Of a stretch of 22,732 nt of DNA, positions 14,190 to 21,728 are shown piece by piece (positions within the stretch are counted from its first letter, which is position 1; each line of letters opens with the position of its first letter). The position numbers were made by a program, and so were the translations under genes. The stretch is from Hyphomicrobiales bacterium (lineage in GTDB: Bacteria > Pseudomonadota > Alphaproteobacteria > Rhizobiales > Xanthobacteraceae): NCBI GenBank assembly GCA_016201085.1, contig JACQDO010000284.1:1-22732 (forward strand), written 5' to 3'. Below the pieces are notes generated by a model. The model saw nothing but the letters and a program-made list of their open reading frames with translations. It had not been told where the DNA came from and made no database searches.

Positions 14190-14460
14190 GACCCGCGCAA
14201 CCGCCTCGCCCCGTGCACCATATCCATCCGATGGCGATTATAGCCGAGCGGATTGCCGCATCTATCGCGCTGCAGCAAAGACCATAGCCTATGAATTCCT
14301 TGTTGCAACTTGCTCCTAACAGGAATGACGGCAACCGGACCAGCAAAGCGCGGTTGTGGCCGGGGTTTACCCCGCCGAAATGTTTATTTCGCGGTAACAC
14401 CGCAACCGAAGCCTTGCCGCTATAAGGCTGGCCATTGGGGGGCGATCCGGGAGGGGTACC
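14190..14460. promoter_or_regulatory. Divergent intergenic region between porin and RND operon
   Basis: These 271 nt must hold promoters for both directions. There is AT-richer sequence around 14285-14325 (TATGAATTCCTTGTTGCAAC) with ATTCCT and AGGAAT as flanking inverted halves, and another AT-rich patch around 14380-14395. GGGAGGGG at 14449-14456 is the ribosome site of the adaptor gene. I see no recognisable metal-regulator box and no regulator gene beside it. Confidence 0.4.
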
Positions 14461-15744
14461 TTGGATCGAGTGGTCGGTAAACTCATGCCGTGGCTCGCAG
14501 TGCGACCGCTGGCGCACACGCCGAAGAGCGTGCTCGCCGCCGTCGTCTTGATTTTGTGCATCTTGCTGGCGGTGGCGGCGACGACGGTCGCGCGCCGCGC
14601 CGACAAGGTTGCCGAAGCGGATATCTCCGGGCAGAGCCGGCGGGTGGGCGAACTGTATTATCCCACCCCCAAGCAATGGGCCTCGCTCATCACCGAGCCG
14701 GTGACCGCCGTAAATTTCCGCACCGAACATCTGACCGAAGGCAAGATCGCGGTCGACGAGGATCGCGCCACGCTGGTGTTCTCGCCCTATGCCGGCCGGG
14801 TCATCAAGCTGCTGGCCAAGCCGGGCGACGTGGTCATCGCCGGCCAATCCCTGTTCGAGGTCGAGGCGCCCGACATGGTGCAGGCGCAGAACGATTTCAT
14901 CGGCGCCATGGCCGGCCTGAACAAGGCGCGCTCGCAGCTCGATCTCGCCGGCATCGTCGAGAACCAGAACAAGTCGCTGTACGAGACGCGTGCGGTGCCG
15001 CTGCGCGACCTGCAGCAGGCGCAGGCGGCCAAACTGGCGGCGCAGAACGATCTGCGTTCGGCCGAAACCTCGCTCGAAGTGGCGCGTAACCGTTTGAGGA
15101 TTCTCGGCAAGACCGACGCGGAAATCAAAACGTTCAGCGAGACCGGCACGATCAACCCGCTGACCACGATCTATTCCCCGATCGCCGGCACGGTGGTGCA
15201 GCGCAGGGTCGGCCCCGGCCAATACATCAACACCAGCTCGAACAGCGCCGCCGCCAACGACGCCACCTTCGTCATCGGCGATCTCTCCACCGTCTGGCTG
15301 GTCGCCTATGTGCGCGAATCCGAGGCGCCGAATGTACACGTCGGCGCGGCTTTGCATTTCACCGTGCTGGCGTTTCCCGACCGCGTGTTCACCGCCAACA
15401 TTGCCTATGTCGCGACCTCGCTCGATGCCGCCACGCGACGCCTACTGGTGCGCGCGACGCTCAATAATTCGGAAGGCATGTTGAAGCCGGAAATGTTCGC
15501 CAGCGTGACCATCCTTACCGGCGAGGGCGACACATCGCCGGCGGTGCCGCGCGAGGCGGTCATCTATGACGGTCAGACCGCCCATGTCTGGGTCGCGCGC
15601 GAGGATCGCTCGGTCGAGCCGCGCAAGATCAAGACCGGGCTGAACAACGGACCAATGGTGCAGGTGCTCGACGGTCTCAAGCTGGGCGAGAAGGTCGTCA
15701 CCAAGGGCAGCCTGTTCGTCGACCGCGCCGCCGCCGCCAGTTAA
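14461..15744 (+). CDS. RND efflux periplasmic adaptor (HlyD/CzcB-like)
   Basis: This 427-residue adaptor links an inner-membrane RND pump to an outer-membrane channel. Residues 23-43 are a membrane anchor (SVLAAVVLILCILLAVAATT). A biotinyl-lipoyl-like half-motif follows at about 108-137 (SPYAGRVIKLLAKPGDVVIAG), an alpha-helical hairpin lies around 140-215, and the second lipoyl half is IYSPIAGTVVQRRVGPGQYI. Beta-barrel and membrane-proximal domains follow (STVWLVAYVRESEA, PKEP-like VPREAVIYDG). This domain order fits CzcB/CusB adaptors of heavy-metal pumps. The start is an unusual TTG supported by GGGAGGGG ending 4 nt upstream; an ATG eight codons later would leave the ribosome site too far. 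The stop is 6 nt before the pump gene. Confidence 0.88.
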   Translation: MDRVVGKLMPWLAVRPLAHTPKSVLAAVVLILCILLAVAATTVARRADKVAEADISGQSRRVGELYYPTPKQWASLITEPVTAVNFRTEHLTEGKIAVDEDRATLVFSPYAGRVIKLLAKPGDVVIAGQSLFEVEAPDMVQAQNDFIGAMAGLNKARSQLDLAGIVENQNKSLYETRAVPLRDLQQAQAAKLAAQNDLRSAETSLEVARNRLRILGKTDAEIKTFSETGTINPLTTIYSPIAGTVVQRRVGPGQYINTSSNSAAANDATFVIGDLSTVWLVAYVRESEAPNVHVGAALHFTVLAFPDRVFTANIAYVATSLDAATRRLLVRATLNNSEGMLKPEMFASVTILTGEGDTSPAVPREAVIYDGQTAHVWVAREDRSVEPRKIKTGLNNGPMVQVLDGLKLGEKVVTKGSLFVDRAAAAS

Positions 15745-15750
15745 ATCGCC

Positions 15751-18700
15751 ATGCTCCGCCATCTGATCGCGTTCTGCCTGTCGCGTCGCCCCTTGGCGCT
15801 GGTCGCGTTCGCGGCCTTCCTCGGCCTCGGCTACGCCGCCTTCACCACGCTCAATGTCGAAGCCTATCCCGACCCGGCGCCACCGATCATCGAGATCATC
15901 GCGCAATATCCCGGCCAGTCGCCGGAGGAAGTCGAGCGCTATGTCACCATCCCGCTGGAAATCGCGGTCGCCTCGACGCCGGGGCTCACTTATATCCGCT
16001 CCAACACCGTGTTCGCGCTCGGCTTCATCCGCCTGCAGTTCGAATATGGCCGCGACTACAATTTCGTGCGCCAGCAGGTCACCAACCGGCTGAAGGATGC
16101 GACGCTGCCGCAAAACGTCACGCCGGTGATTTCGCCGGCCGGCGGCATCAGCGAGATTCTGCGCTATCAGCTGAAAGGTCCGCCCGGCATGGACCTGATC
16201 CAGCTCAAGACGCTGCAGGACTGGGTGGTGGAGCGCAAACTGCGCATCGTACCGGGTGTCGCCGATGTCTCGCCCCTGGGCGGCAAAACCAAGGAATACC
16301 AGGCCGAGATCGATCTCGACCGCATGCGGGCCTACGGGCTGACGCTGCCGCAGATCATCAACGCCATCACCACCAGCAACGCCAATGTCGGCGGCCGCAC
16401 CATCGCGGTCGGCGAACAGTCGGTGAACGTGCGCGGCGTCGGCGTGCTCGGCTCGCTCGGCGATATCGGCAACATCGTGCTCAGCCAGCAGGGCGGGCTG
16501 CCGGTGGTGCTGTCCGACATCGCGCGCATTCGGATCGGCTTCACGCCGCGGCTGGGCATCGCCGGCCGCGACAGCCAGGACGACATCATCTTCGGCATCG
16601 TGCTCATGCAGAAGCTCGAGCGCACCATGGACGTGGTGACGCGGGTGCGCGCGGCGATCGAGCGCATCAACAACGACGGCAGCCTGCCGCCGGGCGTCAA
16701 GATCGAGCCGTTCTACGACCGCGGCGACCTGGTAGCAATCACCGTGCGCACGGTGCTGCACAACATGCTGTTCGGCATCGCGCTGATCTTCCTGATCCAG
16801 TGGGTTTTCCTCGGCAACCTGCGCTGCGCGCTGATCGTATCGGCGACCATTCCGGTGGCGCTGTTCCTCGCCGTCATCATCACCGTGCTGCGCGGGGATT
16901 CGGCCAATCTGCTGTCGGTGGGCGCCATCGATCTCGGCATCATCGTCGACGGTACCGTCATCATGGTGGAGAACGTCTTCCGCCATATCGCGCATCACGC
17001 CGCGCGCCATCCCAACGACCGCGAATCGAGCATGAGCGACCGCCTGCACCGCATCCTCACCGCGGCGGTCGAGGTCGACAAGGCGATCCTGTTTTCGGTG
17101 ATTATCACCATCGCCGCTTTCATTCCGCTGTTCACCATGCAGGGCGTCGAGGGCCAGATCTTTGGGCCGATGTCGCGCACCTATGCCTACGCTCTGCTCG
17201 GCGCGGTGATCGCGACCTTCACGGTGACGCCGGTGATGTCGTCGCTGCTGCTGCCGGAGAAGGTGACCGAGGTCGAGACCTTCCTGGTGCGCAAAATCCG
17301 CGAACTTTATCAGCCCATTCTCGTGCTTGCCGTGCGCAATGCACGGCTGGCGGCCATGGTCGCCGTCGCCTTTTTGGTGATCTGCGGCGGCTTAGGGCTG
17401 CGGCTCGGCACCGAGTTCCTGCCCAAGCTGGAGGAAGGCAATCTCTGGATCCGCGCGCTGCTGCCGCCCACCATCACGCTCGATGCCGGCCGCGACACCG
17501 TCAACAAGATCAGGAACGTGATCGCCAGCTATGCGCCGGTGAAGACCGTGGTGTCGGAACAGGGCCGCGGCGAGGACGCCACCGATCCGGACGGCTCGTT
17601 CGTCGCCGAATTCTTCGTGCCGCTCAAACCGTTCGAGGAATGGCCGGACGGCCTGACCAAACCGATGCTGGTCAAGGAAATGGCCGCCCGGCTGCAAAGC
17701 GAATTCATCGGCGTCGACTTCAACTTCTCGCAATACATCCAGGACAATATCGAGGAAGCCGTCTCCGGCGTGAAAGGCGAGAATTCGGTCAAGATCTTCG
17801 GCCGCGACCTGGCCGAGCTCGAGCGGCTGTCGAAGGCGGTCAAGGACGAGCTCGCCGAGGTGCCCGGCGTCAAGGATCCGGGTGCCTTCAACCTGCTCGG
17901 GCAGCCGAACCTGGTGATCGAGGTCGACCGCGCCAAGGCGGCGCGCTACGGCATCACCGTCAGCGACATGAACACCGTGGTGCAGGCAGCGATCGGCGGC
18001 CAGGAGGTCACGCGCGTCTATGACGGCGAGATGAATTTCCCGCTCACCGTGCGGCTTGCGCCGCAATACCGCGACAATATCGACGCCATCCGCTCGGTGC
18101 CGGTGGCCCTGCCGAATGCCGATCCGAAATCGCCGACCACCTATATCGCGCTCGGCGACGTCGCCAAGGTGCGGCTGGAGACCGGCGCCGCCTATATCTA
18201 CCGGCAGAACACGCAGCGCTTCGTGCCGATCAAATACAGTGTGCGCGGCCGCGATCTCGGCTCGACCGTGGCCGAGGCGCAGGCGCGCATCGCCAAGAAC
18301 GTGACGCTGAAGGAAGGCTACCGGCTGGAATGGTCGGGCGAGTTCGGCGCGCTTGAGGAAGCCAAGAAACGGCTCGCCATCATCGTGCCGCTCAGCCTGG
18401 TGCTGATCCTGATGCTGCTCTACAGCCTGTTCAATTCGGTGCGCGACAGCCTGCTGGCGCTGTCCGGCATTCCGTTCGCGGCCTGCGGCGGCATTCTCGG
18501 GCTCTACGTATTCGGGCTGAATGCCAGCGTGTCGGCCGCCGTCGGATTCATTTCGCTGTTCGGCGTATCGGCGATGGACGGCATCCTGCTGGTCTCCTAC
18601 ATCCGCCGCGCCCTCGATGAGGGCCACGACAAGGAAGAAGCCATCATCGGCGCCGCGCAGACGCGCATGCGGCAGATCTTCATGACCGGCCTGTCGGCTT

Positions 18701-18903
18701 GCATCGGCCTGGTGCCGGCGGCGATTTCCACCGGCATCGGCTCGCAGGTGCAGCAGCCGCTCGCCTGCGTGATCGTCGGCGGCATGCTGCTGTCGCCGAT
18801 CTGCAGCCTGCTGGTAATCCCAACCCTGGCGCGGCTGGCCATGCCGGCGGTGCGCAAGTCGCTGCCGACGCGAGGCGCCCGCAAGCCGGAGCCGGCGGAA
18901 TAA
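15751..18903 (+). CDS. Heavy-metal efflux RND pump (CzcA/CusA-like, HME class)
   Basis: This 1050-residue inner-membrane proton/cation antiporter should expel metal ions or a related cation. It has the full RND plan: span 1 at residues 15-32, a large periplasmic loop (VEAYPDPAPPIIEIIAQYPG, GGISEILRYQLKGP), spans 2-6 around 330-490, a second loop, and spans 8-12 near 870-1030. The HME proton relay is intact in span 4: Asp394, Asp400 and Glu407, with the spacing 6 and 7 seen in CzcA (IDLGIIVDGTVIMVEN). This separates it from HAE-type drug pumps. The metal is not deducible. The ATG has no clear ribosome site and probably depends on coupling with the adaptor 6 nt upstream. No outer-membrane factor gene is adjacent, so a TolC-like channel must come from elsewhere. 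Confidence 0.92.
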   Translation: MLRHLIAFCLSRRPLALVAFAAFLGLGYAAFTTLNVEAYPDPAPPIIEIIAQYPGQSPEEVERYVTIPLEIAVASTPGLTYIRSNTVFALGFIRLQFEYGRDYNFVRQQVTNRLKDATLPQNVTPVISPAGGISEILRYQLKGPPGMDLIQLKTLQDWVVERKLRIVPGVADVSPLGGKTKEYQAEIDLDRMRAYGLTLPQIINAITTSNANVGGRTIAVGEQSVNVRGVGVLGSLGDIGNIVLSQQGGLPVVLSDIARIRIGFTPRLGIAGRDSQDDIIFGIVLMQKLERTMDVVTRVRAAIERINNDGSLPPGVKIEPFYDRGDLVAITVRTVLHNMLFGIALIFLIQWVFLGNLRCALIVSATIPVALFLAVIITVLRGDSANLLSVGAIDLGIIVDGTVIMVENVFRHIAHHAARHPNDRESSMSDRLHRILTAAVEVDKAILFSVIITIAAFIPLFTMQGVEGQIFGPMSRTYAYALLGAVIATFTVTPVMSSLLLPEKVTEVETFLVRKIRELYQPILVLAVRNARLAAMVAVAFLVICGGLGLRLGTEFLPKLEEGNLWIRALLPPTITLDAGRDTVNKIRNVIASYAPVKTVVSEQGRGEDATDPDGSFVAEFFVPLKPFEEWPDGLTKPMLVKEMAARLQSEFIGVDFNFSQYIQDNIEEAVSGVKGENSVKIFGRDLAELERLSKAVKDELAEVPGVKDPGAFNLLGQPNLVIEVDRAKAARYGITVSDMNTVVQAAIGGQEVTRVYDGEMNFPLTVRLAPQYRDNIDAIRSVPVALPNADPKSPTTYIALGDVAKVRLETGAAYIYRQNTQRFVPIKYSVRGRDLGSTVAEAQARIAKNVTLKEGYRLEWSGEFGALEEAKKRLAIIVPLSLVLILMLLYSLFNSVRDSLLALSGIPFAACGGILGLYVFGLNASVSAAVGFISLFGVSAMDGILLVSYIRRALDEGHDKEEAIIGAAQTRMRQIFMTGLSACIGLVPAAISTGIGSQVQQPLACVIVGGMLLSPICSLLVIPTLARLAMPAVRKSLPTRGARKPEPAE

Positions 18904-19055
18904 TGCTTTCTTACTATGTCGATGAGGGCGCGCTGAAGTTTTCAGGCGGCCATGGAGCGCGTCTCGAATAAAAAAGGCAAACGCCAGTTTTCAATAACGC
19001 AACGTAATTCCTAAAAATGCGAAGCCGCTTATGCGACAGTCCGGGAACGCATCCA
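18904..19055. other. Intergenic region between convergent RND gene and small membrane-protein gene
   Basis: These 152 nt contain a short CTGAA/TTCAG hairpin (GTT loop) near 18931-18943 and a run of six A at 18970-18975. No standard terminator and no coding frame are convincing. Confidence 0.4.
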
Positions 19056-19262
19056 TTACGTTCCATACAGATTGATGACGCTGGACAGGATCATTGTAAA
19101 AGCCAAAGCGATGCCCGAGCAAAAAGCGACGCCGACGTACGGCTCCCATTCGGTGTCGGCGAAGCGATACAGCTTGCCATCGCGAGGAAGACAGCGCCAA
19201 AAAAACGCGGCCGTTATCAGCAGAACCACGACTCCTGCTACCAATATAGTGACGTCACTCAT
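19056..19262 (-). CDS. Small two-span membrane protein of unknown function
   Basis: This 68-residue protein consists of two membrane spans: VTILVAGVVVLLITAAFFW at residues 4-22 and VGVAFCSGIALAFTMILSSV at about 43-62. They are joined by a charged loop, RCLPRDGKLYRFADTEWEPY. The ATG at 19262 has a strong GGAGAAGGA 4-6 nt upstream, and the protein is far more hydrophobic and ordered than the overlapping frames. It lies last in a row of small minus-strand frames downstream of the KdpE-like gene, with the previous tiny frame ending 21 nt upstream. I recognise no family. The position suggests a membrane partner or accessory of the two-component system or of a transporter it controls, but that is inference. 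Confidence 0.7.
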   Translation of the reverse strand: MSDVTILVAGVVVLLITAAFFWRCLPRDGKLYRFADTEWEPYVGVAFCSGIALAFTMILSSVINLYGT

Positions 19263-19283
19263 CGATCCTTCTCCCGCAAATCG

Positions 19284-19367
19284 TTACGGTCGATTGCCCA
19301 AAATCGGGATGCACATGATCGCGAATGCCAGTGCCAACACGGGCATGATGTCGAGCGGATTGACCAT
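19284..19367 (-). CDS. Tiny single-span membrane peptide (27 residues)
   Basis: The frame reads MVNPLDIMPVLALAFAI then MCIPILGNRP and stops. The centre is wholly hydrophobic and could span the membrane once. AAGGAAG lies about 11 nt before the ATG at 19367, and an alternative ATG at 19388 gives 34 residues (MEGSRCP extension). It sits tightly between two other small minus-strand frames. Its size and place near a KdpDE-like pair recall KdpF, the small subunit of the potassium pump, but the sequence does not match KdpF as I know it and no kdpABC genes are present here. Confidence 0.45.
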   Translation of the reverse strand: MVNPLDIMPVLALAFAIMCIPILGNRP

Positions 19368-19416
19368 TGGGCATCTGCTTCCTTCCATCGCAACCGGCAG
19401 CTTCCCGTGCCGGCGA

Positions 19417-19653
19417 TCACGCACCATGATTGCTTTCGAGGCGGATCAGCCAATCCGCCGCCCGGAGCAACTGTTCGCGCTTTCGCCAGTTCGCCTTCGC
19501 CCACCAGCGTGTGAGCAGATGCTGCGCCGTCTCCGCTGCTCGCGCCGACGGTCCACGCATCTCGCGCAGCATCGTCAATTCGGCAAACAGGCGCTTGCGT
19601 TTGGTTTCAATCAGCGCCGGTCTGCCGCGCGCGGGCTGCGCCTGCGACGTCAT
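19417..19653 (-). CDS. Small basic helical protein of unknown function
   Basis: From ATG 19653 it has 78 residues (TSQAQPARGRPALIETKRKR); a GTG at 19713 would give 98. The C-terminal two thirds look helical and basic, with regularly placed Leu, Trp and Arg: FAELTMLREMRG, AAETAQHLLTRWWAKAN, REQLLRAADWLIRLE. This amphipathic pattern is unlike a random frame and suggests a nucleic-acid- or protein-binding role. Neither start has a good ribosome site, which lowers confidence. It follows the KdpE-like gene on the same strand after an intergenic stretch holding short direct repeats. Confidence 0.45.
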   Translation of the reverse strand: MTSQAQPARGRPALIETKRKRLFAELTMLREMRGPSARAAETAQHLLTRWWAKANWRKREQLLRAADWLIRLESNHGA

Positions 19654-19757
19654 GCGAGGCAGAGGGACGCGATTTGAATGCCGCACAATCGAATGATCCC
19701 ATCGCCCGGGCACGCGAATGCGCTCAAAAACCGAGCGGTTTGACCCTATCGGCGGTG

Positions 19758-19809
19758 CCGGTAACGAAACCGGTAACTAAGGACGAAATAGACGTAAAAT
19801 TTCGGTAAC
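19758..19809. promoter_or_regulatory. Three direct repeats of CGGTAAC downstream of the response regulator
   Basis: CGGTAAC occurs at 19759-19765, 19771-19777 and 19803-19809, on one strand, spaced 12 and 32 nt. The first two extend to CCGGTAAC. They lie in the non-coding gap between the KdpE-like gene and the small minus-strand genes, as expected of an operator or promoter array. Confidence 0.4.
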
Positions 19810-19827
19810 AGAGAGCCTCATTGTGGA

Positions 19828-19839
19828 TGACAATTGTCA
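19828..19839. repeat. 12-bp palindrome overlapping the response-regulator stop
   Basis: TGACAATTGTCA is a perfect palindrome, and the flanks (TGTGGAT and ATCCGCA) extend it imperfectly. It includes the TGA stop of the response-regulator gene. No T-run follows, so it may be an operator or a 3'-end hairpin. Confidence 0.4.
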
Positions 19840-20538
19840 ATCCGCATCGCCGCTCGCCAGCCGATAGCCGACGCCGAGCTCGCTAACCAGGATGCGCGGC
19901 TGTTTCGGATTCTGCTCGATCTTGCGGCGCAATCTGCGCACCAGAATCCGCAAGTAATGCCCGTTTTTCATATTGCGGGCGCCCCATACCTCCTTCAACA
20001 GGATGTTGTGGGTCACCACGTTGCCGGCGTGTTGCGCCAGCACTTGCAGCAAGCGGTATTCCTTGGGGGAGAGCACGACGCGCGCACCGTCGAGGAAGGC
20101 CGCGCGGTTGGCGAGATCGAGCGACAGTCGCCCAATCTTGACGACCGGGTCACCCTGAGTTCCGCGCGCGTGACGTCGGATCGCCGCGCGTGCGCGCGCA
20201 ATCAGTTCGACCATGCTGAACGGCTTCACCACATAATCGTCGGCGCCGCACTCCAGCAATCTCACCTTGTCCTCGTCGCTGGCGCGCACCGACAGCACGA
20301 TGATCGGCACCGTCGACCATGCGCGGACCCGTTCCACAATGCTGGCGCCATCGGTGTCGGGCAGATTGAGATCGACCACGATGAGATCGACCTGCCGCAG
20401 GGTGGCGGCGCGTAGCCCCGCCTGCCCGGTCTCCTCTTCGAGCACCGTGAATTGCTCAATGTCGAAGCCGGCCCGCAGGAAGCGCCGGATTTGCGGATCG
20501 TCGTCGATGATGAGAACGACAGGCGGTGTCTCAGTCAT
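19837..20538 (-). CDS. KdpE-like response regulator (OmpR family)
   Basis: This 233-residue DNA-binding regulator should be phosphorylated by the sensor kinase encoded just upstream. The receiver domain (residues 6-120) has the acidic pocket Asp12-Asp13-Asp14, phospho-acceptor Asp56 in VVDLNLPDTDG, Ser83 and Lys105 in VVKPF. The C-terminal winged helix (about 130-230) has LSPKEYRLLQVLAQHAGNVV, VWGARNMKNGHYLRILVRRL and LVSELGVGYRL, which is the KdpE subtype pattern. ATG 20538 overlaps the kinase stop by 8 nt; a longer frame to 20640 only reads the kinase gene in another frame. KdpE controls the potassium pump operon in enteric bacteria, but no kdpFABC lies in this window, so the targets could differ. 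Confidence 0.92.
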   Translation of the reverse strand: MTETPPVVLIIDDDPQIRRFLRAGFDIEQFTVLEEETGQAGLRAATLRQVDLIVVDLNLPDTDGASIVERVRAWSTVPIIVLSVRASDEDKVRLLECGADDYVVKPFSMVELIARARAAIRRHARGTQGDPVVKIGRLSLDLANRAAFLDGARVVLSPKEYRLLQVLAQHAGNVVTHNILLKEVWGARNMKNGHYLRILVRRLRRKIEQNPKQPRILVSELGVGYRLASGDAD

Positions 20539-21625
20539 CGGCGTGCTCGTCGGATGGTGGCTGGGCCTTGACCGGCAAATCGATTCGGAACGAGGTGCCG
20601 TGTCCCGGGCCCGGACTGAACGCTTGGACGCGCCCGCCACAGGCCTCGATCAACGCGCGTGCGATCCAGAGACCGAGACCAGATCCGGGAATGGTGCCGG
20701 CATTGCGCGGGCTGCGGTAAAAGCGTTCGAATATCCTCTCGGCCTCGCCGAGCACGAGACCTTCGCCCTCGTCGGCAACCGTGATTTGGATCGTATCGCC
20801 GGCCTGCGCCGCGCCGATGGAGATCGGCGGTCCAGGCGGTGAATATTTCACCGCATTCTCGATCAACTGATCCAACGCGCTTTCGACCAAAGTTGCATCG
20901 ACATAGACCAGCGGCAAGTCGTCGGCGACCGCCAGCGACACCGCGCGATTCGCCAGCAGCCATCGTTTGCGCGCCAGCGCGCCGTTGACGATATCCTCGG
21001 GATCGACCCATTCCCAATGCGGCCGGATTCCTTCGCTGCTGATGCGAGTCGCATCGAGCAGGTTCTGGATATCGCCGTTGAGCCGCTCGGCTTCGTCGCG
21101 CACCACACGCACCAGGGACGACAAATGCTCGTCGTGACCGATCGTCGGCGAGCGGGCAAGAATTGAGGCAGAACCCACGATCGAGGCGAGCGGCGTGCGC
21201 AATTCGTGCGAGACCGAACCGATCAGGGCATCGCGCAGGCTTTCGGCCTGCGCCCGCATCTTCGCCTGCAGAACCGTCACGGCGAGCTGACCCGTGACGA
21301 TGGCGACAATGATGAACAGCACGAGGTCGATGGCCTGGTCGGGATTGTGCACTCGGAAGTCGAATATCGGCGGATAGAAGAAGAATGCCGGAGCCGCGAC
21401 GCCCGCGATGGCGGCACACACGGCCGGAATGACGCCCCAGCGCAGCGCGGCGACCAGCACAGGGATCAGATAAAGGATCGTGACGTATTCGATCTTGAAG
21501 AACAGCAACACAATGCCGATCAACACGGTGACGCCGGCGACAAGCGGCAGCGACAAGGCGATGCCGACAAGCGTGTCGACCAGCCAGCGGGCGCGCGGTC
21601 CGTTTAACAACTCCGGGCGAGGCAT
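20531..21625 (-). CDS. KdpD-like sensor histidine kinase lacking the N-terminal KdpD domain
   Basis: This 364-residue membrane kinase matches only the C-terminal half of KdpD. Residues about 16-115 are a four-span DUF4118 module (LVGIALSLPLVAGVTVLIG, YLIPVLVAALRWG, FFFYPPIFDF, LVLFIIVAIVTGQLAV). Then come HisKA with phospho-acceptor His140 in SVSHELRTPLASI, and an HATPase domain with Asn257 (IENAVKY), DEGEGL at 285-290 and GSGLGL at 314-319. Full KdpD has about 900 residues, with an N-terminal KdpD domain and a universal-stress domain, both absent here; the first ATG after an in-frame stop is at 21625, so this is not a window artefact. It is co-translated with the response regulator. The signal sensed may differ from potassium. 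Confidence 0.9.
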   Translation of the reverse strand: MPRPELLNGPRARWLVDTLVGIALSLPLVAGVTVLIGIVLLFFKIEYVTILYLIPVLVAALRWGVIPAVCAAIAGVAAPAFFFYPPIFDFRVHNPDQAIDLVLFIIVAIVTGQLAVTVLQAKMRAQAESLRDALIGSVSHELRTPLASIVGSASILARSPTIGHDEHLSSLVRVVRDEAERLNGDIQNLLDATRISSEGIRPHWEWVDPEDIVNGALARKRWLLANRAVSLAVADDLPLVYVDATLVESALDQLIENAVKYSPPGPPISIGAAQAGDTIQITVADEGEGLVLGEAERIFERFYRSPRNAGTIPGSGLGLWIARALIEACGGRVQAFSPGPGHGTSFRIDLPVKAQPPSDEHADD

Positions 21626-21665
21626 TCACGTCGCCATCTGGCTGCTCGTTTATGAGTCGACGCTC

Positions 21666-21728
21666 GCATCCGAAACCGGTTCCCATCCCCGGATCAAGCC
21701 CAAAGTCAGGCTTTGCGGGATCATGCGC
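21666..21728. repeat. Decayed rhizobial-type palindromic repeat
   Basis: Bases 21666-21728 contain CATCCGAAACCGGTTCCCA at one end and GGGATCATGCGC at the other, with AAGCC/GGCTT able to pair in the middle. The end pieces resemble the arms of the repeat also glimpsed near 4039-4066. It fills the gap between the TctA stop and the kinase gene. Confidence 0.4.

Noticed and set aside
13927..15357. 476-codon minus-strand frame across the porin 5' end and the adaptor gene
   Set aside because: It runs through the porin promoter region and antisense to the adaptor, with no domain and shadow-like composition.
15442..17049. 535-codon minus-strand frame
   Set aside because: It is antisense to the RND genes and rich in His, Arg and Asp; the opposite strand carries intact RND motifs.
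17392..18627. 411-codon minus-strand frame
   Set aside because: Antisense shadow of the second half of the RND pump.
19259..19504. 81-codon minus-strand frame overlapping the tiny membrane peptide
   Set aside because: No domain or hydrophobic pattern, several Cys/Trp in shadow-like arrangement, and it conflicts with two better-supported small frames.
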